Position numbers and translations under genes: made by a program
DNA from: Sophora flavescens
Lineage: Eukaryota; Streptophyta; Magnoliopsida; Fabales; Fabaceae
Assembly: GCA_030762895.1 (NCBI GenBank)
Contig: JAUPTC010000143.1
Span: forward strand, 1-64,000
Direction of reading: 5' to 3'
Length of the DNA stretch: 64,000 nucleotides
Shown: positions 1-11,007 of the stretch, in pieces
How positions within the stretch are numbered: the stretch's first letter is position 1
Layout: each line of letters opens with the position of its first letter
Notes under the pieces: generated by a model
Told to the model about the DNA's origin: nothing
Seen by the model: only the letters and a program-made list of their open reading frames with translations
Databases searched by the model: none

Positions 1-119
1 GAAAAAGGATATAGGCAAGATCAATTTTGCAGAAGATTCCATTTGAATATGAGTTTGATTAGTGAAAGCTTTTCTGAGAAGCGTTTGGTTCCACATTTTC
101 TAAAAGGCAGTTTTCAATA

Positions 120-700
120 AATTTCTGGAGTCATGGCCCAATCATAAAATTTTCGACTCAATGGTCTATTTTTTTAAGGCTCATGGCTTGCTTGTTTTGA
201 CTCAAGGTCCATCGCATTCTCAAGTCATGGCCCAATCATAAAACTTTTATGACTCAATGGTCTATTTTTATAAGGCTCATGGCTCACCTGTTTTGACTCA
301 AGGTCCATTGCATGAAATTCTCGGGTCATGGCCCAATCATAAATTTTTTTGACTCAATGGTCCATTTATAAGGCTCATGGCTCACATGTTTTGACTCAAG
401 GTCCACTACATGAAATTCTCGGGTCATGGCCCAATCATAAATTTTTTCTGACTCAGTGGTCTATTTTTAAGGCTCATGGCTCACTTGTCCATTGCATGAA
501 ATTCTCGGGTCATGGCCCAACCATAAATTATTTTTTTTCTTTTTGACTCAATGGTCTATTTTTAAGGCTCATGGCTCACTTGTCCACTGCATGAAATTCT
601 CGGGTCATGGACCAGTCATAAAATTTTTGACTCAATGGTCTATTTTTAAGGCTCATGGCTTACTTGTTTTGGCTCCAGGCTCACATATTTTGACTCAAGG
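120..700 (+). repeat. Tandem array, about 95-bp unit
   Basis: About six head-to-tail copies of a unit of roughly 95 bp. Each carries the landmarks GACTCAATGGTCTAT, AAGGCTCATGGCTCAC and TCATGGCCCAATCATAAA. Copies start near 155, 250, 350, 450, 545 and 630 and differ by small indels in T-runs. The two open frames here exist only because the repeats share a frame, and I do not regard them as genes. The array lies upstream of a purine tract and LTR start at 1415-1428, so it sits where the 3' untranslated region of a Tat/Ogre-like retrotransposon would be. Confidence 0.8.
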
Positions 701-1290
701 TGCACTGCATTTTATTTTTGGAGCTCGAGGCTCACTGCGTTTTATTTCTGGGATTTGAGGCCCACTGCAATTTATTTTTCGAGCTCTGAGGCTCATTGTA
801 AATTTACTTTTGGGATCTGAGGCCCGCTGCAAATTTATTTTTCGAGCTATGAGGCTAACTGCTAATTTTTTCTTTGGGGTAAGTTGCCTAATGAAAATTT
901 TATGTTTCGTGGTCTGAGGCTCACCGCAACTTTATTTTTGGGATCTGAGGCCCACTGCAATTTTATTTTTCGAGCTCTGAGGCTCACTGCAAATTTAATT
1001 TTAGGAACTAAGGCCCACTAAAATTTATTTTTTGAGCTCTGAGGCTCACTACTAATTTTATATTTGGGATCTGAGGCCCGCTGCAATTTATTTTTCGAGC
1101 TCTGAGGCTCACTGCAAATTTATTTTTGGGATCTGAGGCCCGTTACAAATTTATCTTCAAGCTCTGAGGCTCACTGCTAATTTGGGATCTGAGGCCCACT
1201 GCAAATTTATTCTTCGAGCTCTGAGGTTCACCACTAATTTTATTTTCGGGATCTGAGGCCCACTGTCGTTTTTATTTTCCAAGCTCTAAA
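700..1290 (+). repeat. Tandem array, about 62-bp unit
   Basis: About ten copies of a second, unrelated unit of roughly 62 bp. Each alternates GAGCTCTGAGGCTCACTGC and GGGATCTGAGGCCCACTGC, separated by AATTTATTTTT spacers. The two halves of the unit resemble each other, so it probably arose from an about 30-bp monomer. It abuts the 95-bp array directly. Two different arrays side by side before a polypurine tract fit the hypervariable 3' UTR described for Ogre/Tat retrotransposons. Confidence 0.8.
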
Positions 1291-1414
1291 ACTTAATTTT
1301 CTCCAGCCTGTTTCCCATCCCAGCTAAAATGTGAGTTCATTTTCTTTACTAGTTCCTTACTACTATCACATGAAAAAATCGTTCTTTCTTCATGTATTCT
1401 AGTAATGAACAAGT

Positions 1415-1427
1415 AAAGAGGGGCAAC
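1415..1427 (+). other. Polypurine tract of Tat/Ogre-like element
   Basis: AAAGAGGGGCAAC lies immediately before a TG start (TGTGAACATCAC). A purine-rich tract directly upstream of an LTR is the primer site for plus-strand synthesis in LTR retrotransposons. The call rests on this position and on the LTR-like sequence that follows. Confidence 0.55.
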
Positions 1428-3078
1428 TGTGAACATCACATTTTCACCGGGTCTTTTAGTTTTCACTAAAAATTTCAAAAAAATAAAAAAATAAAAAAAT
1501 AAAAAAGAAAATAAAAATAATAAAAAGATTTTTAATTGGGCCAGACCAGTTGAACCCATTCCATCCTCCTCCAACAAACCCTAGCAGCCACTTTATTTTG
1601 AATTTTGAATCTAGTTGGCAAATCCCTTAATTTTTGCAGATGAGGCTCAGCGGTTTTTGATTCTATTTCAAATCAGAGATATAAATCTTAATCTTAGCAG
1701 ATTTTTAGGATCAAGATCAAATAGAAATCTTAATCTTGGCAGATTTTTAGGATCAAGATCAGAGCGAATTGGCATTATAAAATCACAACAGGGGGACTAC
1801 AGAATGAGGGGAAGAAAAATTGAGGAGAACGGGAGTGAGGGCAGCGAGAAGATCAATTTTTTTACTGAGAGCAGAAAGAAAATCAATAGAGAAAAGAGAG
1901 AAAAAATAAAAACATACAAACAAATATAGAGGGAGGCGCCTCTCCTTGGTGCGTCGTCAACTCTTCCACCACGGACCATCGCGATGCCGGCAACCGTCCA
2001 GAACAATGTCCGCATTTTGTAACGTCGTCAGTCGCAACCACCACCCTCACTCTGTCCAGATCTGGGTTCGGATCTCTTCTCAATAAAAGACCCATCCCCG
2101 ACGTCGCCTCGCTCCGCGATCTGTACCGCCGCCTCGAGACGAAAACGCCACTGCTCTGAGTTCCGCTGGTTCCTCCATCACACCACCGGCCTCCGCTTCT
2201 TTCCTCTGTTCACGCGCAGGTGAATGGTCAAGTGGCTCTTGGTTACCTCTATACAATGTATTAGTCTTAGCAGGTTTTGAAAAAGGGAAAAAAATATATC
2301 TTTTCTTTTTGTGATTTTCTTGTGAAATATTTATTTTAAAACAGATAAATAGAATGATATAAAAAGGAAATACTGAAAAATAATTTTGGGATTGCTTTGT
2401 GAGTGGTTTCACACTCAATTCCTTAGATGCAGGATAGCTCTGTGGCGTATCTGCCATGTCCTATCTCGCTTAGGAGTTTTTTTTCGATTAAAAAAAACAA
2501 AAAAATTAAATATATAAAAACCTCTTTTAAACTAAAAAAAAAAACCCTTTTTCATAAAATTAAAATCAACCAACAAATAAAATATTTTCTATAAGAACTA
2601 CGTGGCTTTGAGTTTCCCCATTGAAGCAGGGAATACGTAGGAGTGGGATTAATCTACTCGTCAAGCCAAAATTTTATTTTTCCTTTATTTTTGTGTTTTT
2701 TTTAATTTGTTAATATAGTTAATCAAAATAATAAAAATTGTGTTTTTTAGGGATGCCCTATGGATTTATGTGTCATGTTCAATTGAAAATATTAATTAGT
2801 AATCTCTTTATTCGCATAAATAATCTTTCGGGTAAAATAAATAATTTAAAAGTTATTAATTTTGCACAATTAATTCAAGGTATCATTCGTAGAATGGGCG
2901 TTGTAGGGTGCTTAATACCTTCCCTACTCGTAACCGACTCCCGAACTCAACTTGGTTCCAAAGACCATTTTTAAAGGTTTTCCAATTTTTCCTAAATTAA
3001 ATAAAATTGGTGGCGACTCTACATTTTTCTTAAAATCTCTTTTTATCGTCGTTCCTGCCGTAATCTTTGGTCGTGACA
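1428..3078 (+). mobile_element. 3' LTR of Tat/Ogre-like Ty3-gypsy element
   Basis: The segment starts TGTGAACATCACATTTTCACC after a purine tract and probably ends GGTCGTGACA at 3078. It contains two phrases common in legume Ogre/Tat LTRs: GAACTACGTGGCTTTGAG with ATACGTAGGAGTGGGA (about 2598-2655) and GGTGGCGACTCTAC near the end (about 3010). A 36-bp segment at 1683-1718 is repeated at 1725-1760. The rest of the element would lie left of the window, so the target duplication cannot be tested. Small ORFs inside are not supported as genes. The family is inferred from memory of similar LTRs, and the right edge is uncertain. Confidence 0.55.
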
Positions 3079-3159
3079 CCGACCTCTTCAAGGATCAAGA
3101 TTAGTATCCCCGATTAAAGTTAAGACTTCCTCCGCACCATCTACTGCCAGTACCAAGGT

Positions 3160-3490
3160 ACAACGGGAAAAACGAGTAAAACCTGATATATTGTAAGGAT
3201 AAGACACCAATATATGGAAATAAGCACGATAACTATATGTGTGACACACCAAAACAGCATATAGACATATATGGTCATAACAATATAAATTTCTCAGAAA
3301 TCACAAGTAATTTACCAATGGGTTCCACATTGGAACAATCAATATCGTTCATAAAAAGATTAATGATATTTCACGGATAATCGTCTAATCTTTATACCTA
3401 ATCTCCCGGAGATTCACTCAACAAATAAATGAGCTGATCAGTCTGAAATGGCACATTGTCCAATGAAATCAAATCCGATCAACAAGCATG
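3160..3490. repeat. Dispersed repeat shared with 58440-58760
   Basis: This AT-rich stretch shares phrases in the same order with 58440-58760: ACCTGATAT, GTAAGG, CCAATATAT, TACCTAATCTCC and CTGATCAG. The second copy appears to lie in the distal LTR of the minus-strand Tekay-like element, so this may be an old LTR remnant in the same orientation. No coding sequence was recognised. Confidence 0.4.
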
Positions 3491-3839
3491 CATATCTCTG
3501 ATTCTTGAAAGATTTAAGGCGAAAATATAAAGAGAAATCAATTTCAAATCAGTTTTCAAATTCGAAAATAAAAATAACTCAAACGATTCACACGATTATG
3601 GCGTCGAACAAGATCAAATGGACACTACACCGAAGCGCTAGGGTTCCCTTTACACAAAAATCATGAGATTCCAGACGGAAGTGAACAAGCGTTAAGAAAA
3701 AGGAGGGTCGAGGAGAAAAGGAAACAGGGGAAGGAGGCACTGCGAAGAAGAGGAGAAAATGCCTAGAAAAGTTAAAAAGAATTAAAGGAGAAATAGCTAC
3801 GTATAGAATGCAAGTGTAGGTAGAAGTTTTGATATCCAA

Positions 3840-3938
3840 CGGCTGTTTTCAAAACCACAGGTAAAAGCTACCTTTCTTTACGAGAAAATGAACCATAGGT
3901 AAAAGTGTCATCCATTGTAAGGTAATTTTCTTGTAGTG
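3840..3938. mobile_element. CACTA transposon terminus
   Basis: Read on the minus strand, the segment begins CACTACAAGAAAATTACC, a typical plant CACTA (En/Spm) terminal inverted repeat ending at 3938. The matching opposite end was not found to the left, so the element is probably truncated. The open frame 3588-3839 on the minus strand is AT-rich and not recognisable as transposase. Confidence 0.55.
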
Positions 3939-4454
3939 TAGAGGGTTAATTAGAGAACTCGAACTCAATCACTTGGTGCTTTTCCAAAGTTTCTGGTATC
4001 TTCTTAATTGGCATCACTTGATTTATTTCTAAGATGAGAATCAGGATGAGACAGTGACCATGATCTACTTGAGTAGTGTAATGTTACATTCACAAATCTT
4101 GGATTCACTATCCTACTCAACCATTCAGTCTGCTTCATTTAACTCAAATATTTTTCCATTTTAACTTTTTGGTTTGGTTTTCAGTTTTCTGCTGGAATTT
4201 GTGTTAGTAAATTTTTTGAGGATATTTGTCCGATTCCATGTCACTAACTATCTCATCCAGCTCTGAGTCTTAATTTTATTCTTTCAAAGGTGGCTGGGTG
4301 ATTATTGTTTTTATCCAGCTCTGACTTCAAAGCCAACCATTAACTCAATCTCAAATGTCATTGATTATTATTTATTTATGTGCCCAAATTTTTCTTTGGA
4401 TAGTCATCTTACATTGTTTTCTTGTATTAATTCTGCCATGCCTTCTCCTATCAG
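3939..4454. other. No gene recognised; possible intron of eS12 relic
   Basis: This T-rich sequence lies between a CACTA end and the first visible eS12 exon, and ends in a good splice acceptor (CTCCTATCAG, to 4454). It could be intron sequence of the eS12 gene fragment. No upstream eS12 exon could be found. Confidence 0.35.
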
Positions 4455-4657
4455 TTGTGCAAGATTGATTCCGAAGGAAAAGCTAGGAAGGTAACTGGTT
4501 GCTCCTGTATTTGTCAAGGTATGATTTTGTATAGAAATGGAATTGTTTGTTATGGTGTCTTGCCTTGCTCTATCATTGTTTAACTATTGGCTTCTTGCAG
4601 GATTTTGGGGAGGAACACGAAGCCTATAATGTTGTGCTGCAGCATGTGAAATCTCAC
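4455..4657 (+). pseudogene. eS12 (40S ribosomal protein S12) gene fragment
   Basis: Two exons encode the C-terminus of the cytosolic small-subunit protein eS12. Exon 1 (4455-4518) reads LCKIDSEGKARKVTGCSC and then diverges. An 82-bp intron with GT..AG ends (4519-4600) follows. Exon 2 (from 4601) reads DFGEEHEAYNVVLQHVKSH. Recognition is from memory of plant eS12, where the segment ends CSCVVVKDFGEE. Exon 1 is 2 nt shorter than the family pattern needs, which breaks the frame. The expected stop after KSH is lost, and the frame runs to 4732. The N-terminal two thirds are missing. A retained intron means this is a genomic fragment, not a processed copy. It sits between two CACTA-type ends and could be captured DNA or a local relic. 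Confidence 0.65.
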
Positions 4658-4899
4658 TCAGTTGCAAGATACTTATTAGATTGTCTGTCACTTTTTAGTT
4701 TGGAGTTATTCCATGAGAAGGAATGTTACTAGATATTTCGTTTCGAATATTTGAGTTGTCTCAGTAATTAAATATAATGTGACTGTCTTCAATGTTTTTT
4801 CCCTTTTAAAATTTTATGATGCATTTTTTCTTTTAAATAAGGAGTAGTTATAACTTTATGCGGTTAAGATAGGTTTAAATGAGTGCAATGTTTGATTTG

Positions 4900-5113
4900 T
4901 TGAATATGTGGTGAAACTGATGTAACAAACTCCAATTTTTTTTATAAATAAAAGACTTTTAACATCATTTCTGAAGATAATTTTGGATGTCGGTTCTTGA
5001 TAATAATCGATGTCTAAAGTGTCCACATTCAACATCTCCCGTTTCAACGTCGGTTCAAAAATTGATTTGAAAGTCAATTTTAACCGAGTTTAAAAGCGTT
5101 TTCTGTACTAGTG
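4900..5113. mobile_element. CACTA-type terminus (second family)
   Basis: The segment ends TTTTCTGTACTAGTG, giving CACTAGTACAGAAAA on the minus strand. Subterminal sequence carries repeated CCGACGT- and CGATGTC-like motifs (about 4990-5090), as in CACTA subterminal regions. The TIR differs from the end at 3938, so they are two families. A partner end was not found. Confidence 0.5.
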
Positions 5114-5653
5114 ATATAACCAATAATGATTAATCATAGAACTATTGAATTAAATAAATACATCATCAGAGATCGTGATATGTCACTTCAACGCTACGAC
5201 TAGGAGTTGGACAAATTGGGATGATCCAAAAACATCCACACCTACATCTATGACACTTTTTTTAAGCAAAATGTATGCAAAAGCATCACTATAAGGTAAG
5301 GCATCCTAACTAGGTTAGCACCCCATACCTTATCAATCATTTGCAGCATACCTTACATTTTATTAAAAAAGATATAAAAAAATACAAGAGACATGGGGGG
5401 CCAAACCAAACCCATGAAACTAATTAAACCTATAACAAGGAAGACCTAACTTATTATGGTTAAAATTTGTCCTAGCAAAATTGGGAACTAAGTCCCACCA
5501 ACTAAAATCCTGGATGGTCAATCCATCAGCTAAACACATGAGTTTCCTTCTCTAAAAATATGAGTTACAACAAAAGACATTTGCCTAACTAACAACATAC
5601 AATTTAACCATCTATTTTTCAATTTTCATGGAACATCTTCTCCATTAAAAGCA

Positions 5654-6328
5654 TTAACCACTATTTGCGAGAACATTCCAGCCAAAGTGTTTCCAACCTT
5701 TTTCAACAGCTAACTCAATTGCATACATTGCACCATTGAATTCAGCCATCAATGAGTTACCCATTCCTAGGTTCACTGCAAAGCATCCTAAAATAGAAGC
5801 TCTATAGTCTCTAAACAATCCTCCACAAGTTGAAAATCCTGGAGATCCTCTAGAAGTGCCATCCGAATTACACTTTACCCAATAGTATGGAGGGGGTAAC
5901 CACGAAACCTGCTTGATTGCAGGAGCCGCAACATGATGAATTTTGATTGGGAACTTCTTCGGAATTGGCAACTCATTAATTGATGAGTGCATTGTTCCTG
6001 AAGTCAAGTTTCTAGAAAGTGAAACATTGGCACAAACCATGCTGATTACCCTGAATTTAGATGCAGCTTTATCCTTGAATCTCACCCTGTTCCTGCAAAT
6101 CCAAATAACCCACAGTACATTGACAATAGCAGCTAAAATAGTATCATGTAATTGTGAACTCCAATCTTTGACACATAAGGGGAGAATTGATTGAACAGAA
6201 CTTAAGCCAAGATTACATTCAAACCGATTATTAAACCAATTCCATAAGTCAACAGCAAAGGGACATTTCAGAAACAAATTTTCAGAGGTTTTCACAATCA
6301 TGCATACATAAACTACATACAGAAACAA
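5654..6328 (-). pseudogene. LINE ORF2 C-terminus: RNase H domain
   Basis: A 224-residue open segment. It contains WVKCNSDGTSRGSPG, the first catalytic aspartate region of plant LINE RNase H, and AEFNGAMYAIELA, the glutamate region. The next expected motif, a W-x-E-x-D-S block, is replaced by WNVLANSG, and the frame stops soon after. At least one catalytic aspartate is therefore missing and the domain should be inactive. It follows the reverse transcriptase in order, with stops and frameshifts between. Confidence 0.8.
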
Positions 6329-6391
6329 TGATACAACCTTTTAGACTAAGTTTATCATCTGTTGGCATCCTATCCTGAAGAAATATCCAAA

Positions 6392-8553
6392 TTATAAACG
6401 ACTTTGATGGAGGAATGAACTTGTTCCAAATAGTTTTACACCAACCAAAAGATTGTTTTTAGGTTTAATAGTTAAGTATGGAAGTTTGAAGGACAATTCT
6501 CCTGTATCAGAGTCAAACCAGTTTCTCCTATCTTGAGTATTAAAGTTGGGAATCACATTTTTGTGAATTTCCTTAGCAACTTCGTGAAAGTTCAATTCTA
6601 AAAAGCTTGGTAAACGCCATTTTCGATTACTGATGAAGTGACAGACTTTGGCTTTTAAAGAAGAATGCATAAATTCTGGAAAGACCAGCATGTCAACTAG
6701 CTTAGAAGACAACCATTTGTCACACCAAAATTTAATATTCATGCCATCACCTAAAAGCCAACCAGATTTATCTAAAACAATCTGTAACTTTCCTTTAATT
6801 GCTGTCCATATTGAAGATTTAATATATGATGATCTAGGTATGTTGTCTTTTAGAAACCTAGCCCTTAAAAATTCTACCCATTTCCCTTTTGAAGTAAGGA
6901 ACTCCCAGCAAAACTTTAGAGAAGCTGCTTCATTTATTGATCTAATAGGCCGAATGCCTAATCCACCTTCTTCAAAAGGATTGCATACTTTATCCCATGA
7001 AACAGTAACTGATTTTCTAATTGATACATCTCGAGACCATATAAAGTTTCTAATCCACTTATCTATAGTTTTAATTAAAGAGATAGGCCATGCATACACT
7101 TGAAAACTATCGAGAAGGCTACTATGAAAGACAGATTTCACAAATTGGACTCTTCCCTTGATTGAAAGTAAAGAGCCTTTCCAACTAGACAATTTTAGCT
7201 TTATTTTATCAGCTAGAGGTTGTAAATGGATCGCTCTAGGTTTGCCTTTAAAGATTGGGACACCTAAATACACAAAAGGCAAATTACCACTAGAAAACCC
7301 TAACAATTCAGTTATCTCAGCAAGTCTTCTAGAGGACAGAGGGCCATGGAAAAATTTGCATTTATCTGGACTAATTAACTGTCCTGAAGCAGAACCGTAT
7401 TCTTGAAACAGAGACATGATATTTTTCAAGTTTTGCTTTGTGCTTTTACTAAAAATCATTATATCATCAGCAAACAGTGCATGACTTGGAGTAATATAGC
7501 CTTTAGGACCTGCCATAGGCTTTGACTTGCCTTCAAGCACCATTTTAGATATGCTTCTACTTAGCACTTATCCAGCAATACAAAATAGCAAGGGAGACAA
7601 GGAGTCACCTTGTCTAACCCCTCTTTTGCAACTAAAGTAACCAACTGAATGGCCATATACAGAAATTGATAGTTTGGCTGACAATAAGATTACTCAATCC
7701 AATGGCAAAACTTATCATTAAAACCAGAAGACTTTAGAACTTTAAGCAAAAAACTCCAATCTAAGATGTCAAATGCTTTCCTAATGTCAAATTCTGAAGC
7801 AATGTTTCCACCAAAGGATTTTCTATCAAGCAAGTTAATTGCTTCAGATGTAGTGCATCTACACTCAATTATACTTCTGCCCTTGATAAAACCTCTTTGT
7901 TTCTCAGATATAATGCAAGGAACAATTTCAGCTAACCTATCTGCCAAGATTTTAGAAATTATTTTAAACTGCTAGTTTGCTAAAGCTATCGGCCTATAGT
8001 GCTGGATCTTATCAGCATTCTTGAACTTATGAATGAGCGCAACTGGATTAGAATTCATTCCAGGCATAATCCAACTCTTAGTAAAGAACTGTTACACATT
8101 ATTAAACACATCATTCTCAACAATATTCCAAAAGTGCTGAAAAAAGTAGCCACTAAAACCATCTGGCCCTGGGGCACCAGATGTATTTAAAGAAAAAACC
8201 GCATTCCTAATTTCTTCTTTGGATTGAAGATTGGTAATCGTTAAGTTTTGTTCTAATGAGACTTCATGAGAGATAGCATTCTCAATAAAGGAGTTATTTT
8301 GACAGGCATTGTTACTAGCAAAAAGATCTTTATAATATAGAAGAACATGTCTCTCAATAACATCCTGAATATCTAAAACAGAATCAGCTATCCTAAGCAT
8401 AGAGAGTTGCTGAGAAGCATGCCTTATTCTAGTTATTTTATGAAAGAAGGCATGATTCCTATCTCCAAAGGAATGCCAATCAAATATTACTTTTTCCATC
8501 CAAAAATCCTCTTTACTCTCAATCATACTATCGTTAATATTGATAATATCCAT
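6392..8553 (-). pseudogene. LINE ORF2 reverse transcriptase, broken
   Basis: Three minus-strand open pieces make one L1-type reverse transcriptase. 8553-8092 holds the N-terminal part with GAPGPDGFSGYFFQ. 7947-7690 holds ADRLAEIVPCIISEKQRGF and the DIRKAFDILDW motif that carries the first catalytic Asp. 7567-6392 holds ALFADDIMIFSK, the FADD catalytic box, then the thumb (YLGVPIFKGKPR) and a distal region with WDKVCNPFEEGGLG. GVRQGDSLSPLLFCIA can be read in the gap near 7560-7690. The breaks are stops and frameshifts, not large deletions, so the copy is old but nearly collinear. It cannot make one protein. Confidence 0.85.
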
Positions 8554-8599
8554 TGATGTTTCTCAAAATAATATTAACATACACACTTTCATGTGTTTC

Positions 8600-8795
8600 A
8601 CCAAGGATGGAGCGGTCAAAATGATCATGGTCCGATGGGTTGGGCCATTTGACCCATTATAAAAGGTGGGTTGTGTTGCATAAATTAGAGTCTAAACAGA
8701 TTTCAGTCCATCCAGGTCTGATTCAAAAAACCATTGGTACACCATAACTGACCCGTGGTGGGTTGGGCCAACCCGCTAGATCAAAATGTTTCAAT
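8600..8795. repeat. Proline-box-like short hAT/MITE remnant
   Basis: The stretch is dense in GGTTGGGCC / GGCCCAACCC and starts near GAGCGGTCAAAATG. This resembles non-autonomous hAT-type repeats such as the one at 57665-58086. The terminal repeats are not clear and no target duplication was seen. Confidence 0.35.
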
Positions 8796-8819
8796 AACTT
8801 TTATACTGTTAATTTTAGA

Positions 8820-9047
8820 GGTCTGGTGACAAATGAATTATCAGCTAGGGGTTTGGATATGGAAGAATGTGATCTTGTGGTTAATCTTGACTTACCCACA
8901 TAATCAATTCACTATGCACATCAAGCTGGACGAGCTGGTCGACATGGTAGGAATGGTACAGTACTAACCATATGTGAAGGACAAAAGGTGTTTGTTGGGA
9001 ATAAAATGTATAATCAGCTTGGAATACCAACAACCAATAGCATTTTG
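8820..9047 (+). pseudogene. DEAD-box RNA helicase fragment
   Basis: A 76-codon run encodes the end of a DEAD-box helicase core. Helicase motif V appears as TNELSARGLD, followed by DLVVNLDLPT, then motif VI as YAHQAGRAGRHGRNG (family pattern HRxGRxGR), and TVLTICEG. The family is recognised from these two motifs in the right order and spacing. One in-frame TAA lies between them (after DLPT). Motif VI has Gln in place of the usual Arg after His. A possible splice acceptor (AATTTTAG) precedes the segment. Motifs Q to IV are not found nearby. This looks like one decayed exon of a host gene or a captured gene fragment. Confidence 0.7.
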
Positions 9048-9203
9048 ATTATTACTGTAGAATTTCTTCCTTTTAACTTAATCAAATTACTATGTCTCCT
9101 TGTAATCAGTGGCAGACCCACGTGTACCCCAGGGTGTGCACATGCAGCCTCTCAAATTCACAGAAAAATCATGAATACCTAATATATTTTTTATTTTCCC
9201 ACT

Positions 9204-9560
9204 TTACATATTTAAACCTATGCCACTGCCTCCCTTCTTTCTTATGCGCAGCACCTTACCCTTCTTTCTTTCATTGACCCCCTCCATGCAGCAGCAGGAT
9301 CACCACAGTCATACTAGACTCGTTGTTCATCCGCCTTGCATCCTTACCTACGCGCCGACGCCACTCACCCACCCACCGGCCAACCCTCGGTATCACATCG
9401 TTCATCTCTTTCCAGTCCCTTTCTTTGTCTAACCTTCCGCGATTCGTCTCTTCCCCATCGCCATCCACCGCCATCGTCGTTCATTGATTCATCTTTGCCC
9501 AGTCGCCATCCACCGCCATCGTCGTTATGTGGTTCTTCGTCGTGTTCTTCTTTGAGCTAA
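9204..9560 (+). other. CT-rich, exon-like GC-richer segment; no gene recognised
   Basis: This stretch is richer in C and T than its AT-rich surroundings and resembles a plant 5' UTR or first exon. A 23-bp sequence beginning CGCCATCCACCGCCATCG occurs twice, at 9459-9481 and 9504-9526. Short open frames exist in several phases but none resembles a known protein. Confidence 0.3.
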
Positions 9561-9939
9561 TTTTGTACCCATTTGATTTTTGAAATTGGTTTAATTTTCC
9601 ATAAACTTGATATATGCGATTCAGGGAGAAGGTTGAAATGGAACAATGGGTTCCATAAAGTCTGCAATACATAAATGGAATAATGGGCTTCACCATGGAT
9701 GAAACTCATATAGGGTCTTTGTAATGGGATTTTTGTAATTGATGAAATTGACATGGTTTTATTTTTTTAAGAAAAAATATGGGGTTGGAGTGATTATGTT
9801 GTCAGAATCAAATTTGGGGTTTTATATATAAGTCTATTTCTATCAATTTGGTTGATGGTTATGTAAGGAAAATGTTTGTGATGTATTTTTTTTTGTTGAT
9901 GATGATTAATTGTAAATATTGATAGGTTAGAATTTTGGT

Positions 9940-10330
9940 TTGCCCCTACTACCTCGGGCTCCTGGATCCACTCTCTGCTTGTAATTATTCCCGAATCCTC
10001 AAATCGACTTCTTGCTTGGAACTCGCACCCAAACTCCTGTTTCCAGGAGTGAGACCCTAAGAGGAAGACACTTTCACATAACCTAGGTGAATCTCCCTTA
10101 AGCATATTCGAGGAACCAGCTTAACCAAGAGACTACTGAAGAGTCCTTGTCTACTGGTATTCATCAGATAGAAGACTGGATTGAGATCACCGTATGGCCA
10201 AGGGTTGACCTAGAACTACGTCTGGCTTTGATTCCCATCGGAATATGTAGGACCGGAATACAATTTTGTGTCAAGCCATAATCTAAAACAACCTTGGTCT
10301 TCACTCTCGATTAAACGTTCTCCGTCTAGA
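9940..10330 (+). mobile_element. Tat/Ogre-like LTR fragment
   Basis: The segment contains TATGGCCAAGGGTTGACC, GAACTACGTCTGGCTTTGA, TTCCCATCGGAATATGTAGG and GTCAAGCC. These match in order the block at 2598-2670 of the LTR at the left of the window. LTR ends, PBS and polypurine tract are not visible, so this is a fragment of a related element. Confidence 0.45.
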
Positions 10331-10999
10331 TTCCGGTAAGTCGGATCTTGGCAGGAACACTGATAATTTGAGATAATGATATACGATAAAAATGATGATA
10401 TAGCCAGAGTAATACCATAAGAAGCTATTTATATAAAAGATTTTTATATTTCTTTTTTTTTTTATAAGAATAGCATGGTACTCCTTCAACCCGTGTGATT
10501 CCCTTTTGATTGGAATTTAAATCATCAAACCAAAGTCGATGATGAAAAAATAATGGTTTAAAAGAAACAAGATATTATCAAATTTCCCACATTCAAGCAA
10601 GCAGTGGAGCAAAAAACAAATTAAAGTGGTGCTGAGTAAACTTTTCAAACCCTCGTAGTTAGTTATGAGTTATAATATCATGTATGATTTTATGGTGCTA
10701 CTTGAATCAGCAGGAACCCAGCTCAGCAGGTAACGGGTCAGACCCAATGAATAATTCCTTTTCTAAGTCAACTTTTGCTAGATTTTCAGCGAGAACATGC
10801 AAGTTCAAGGAAATAAATGATGCCTCCTGATTCCCAGTTTGTTTTCCAAGAAATTAGTCTTATTAGGTAGGCAATTATTGTCATATATGATGCTTCTTCT
10901 TTTTTTAATAAAAGTTTAGATGGGTTGGGTTCGGGGGCTCACCAGGATCAAGACATGCCTCACTGTTCAAAAAACGCTTACAAAGTTACTTACAGATTA
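10331..10999. other. No feature recognised
   Basis: AT-rich sequence without a convincing ORF, RNA gene or repeat boundary. A short GGGTTGGGTTCGGGGGCTC stretch near 10923 is compositionally odd but unassigned. Confidence 0.4.
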
Positions 11000-11007
11000 C
11001 CCACCAA

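Larger units (their letters stand above)
5262..8565 (-). mobile_element. LINE (L1-like non-LTR retrotransposon), 5'-truncated
   Basis: Read on the minus strand, this is a plant LINE ORF2: reverse transcriptase (about 8553-6450), a zf-RVT-like segment (about 6440-6330) and a C-terminal RNase H (6328-5654). A 3' UTR follows, ending TTTGCTTAAAAAAA near 5262, the mark of target-primed reverse transcription. The endonuclease and ORF1 are absent, as is usual for 5'-truncated copies. The 3' UTR and RNase H resemble those at 55.3-56.3 kb, so both belong to related families. No clear target duplication was found. Confidence 0.85.

Noticed and set aside
349..758. Open frames of repeated residues in the left array
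   Set aside because: They follow tandem DNA repeats whose unit happens to stay open. No protein family features.
6648..7406. Plus-strand ORFs of 151 and 82 codons
   Set aside because: Antisense shadows of the LINE reverse transcriptase.
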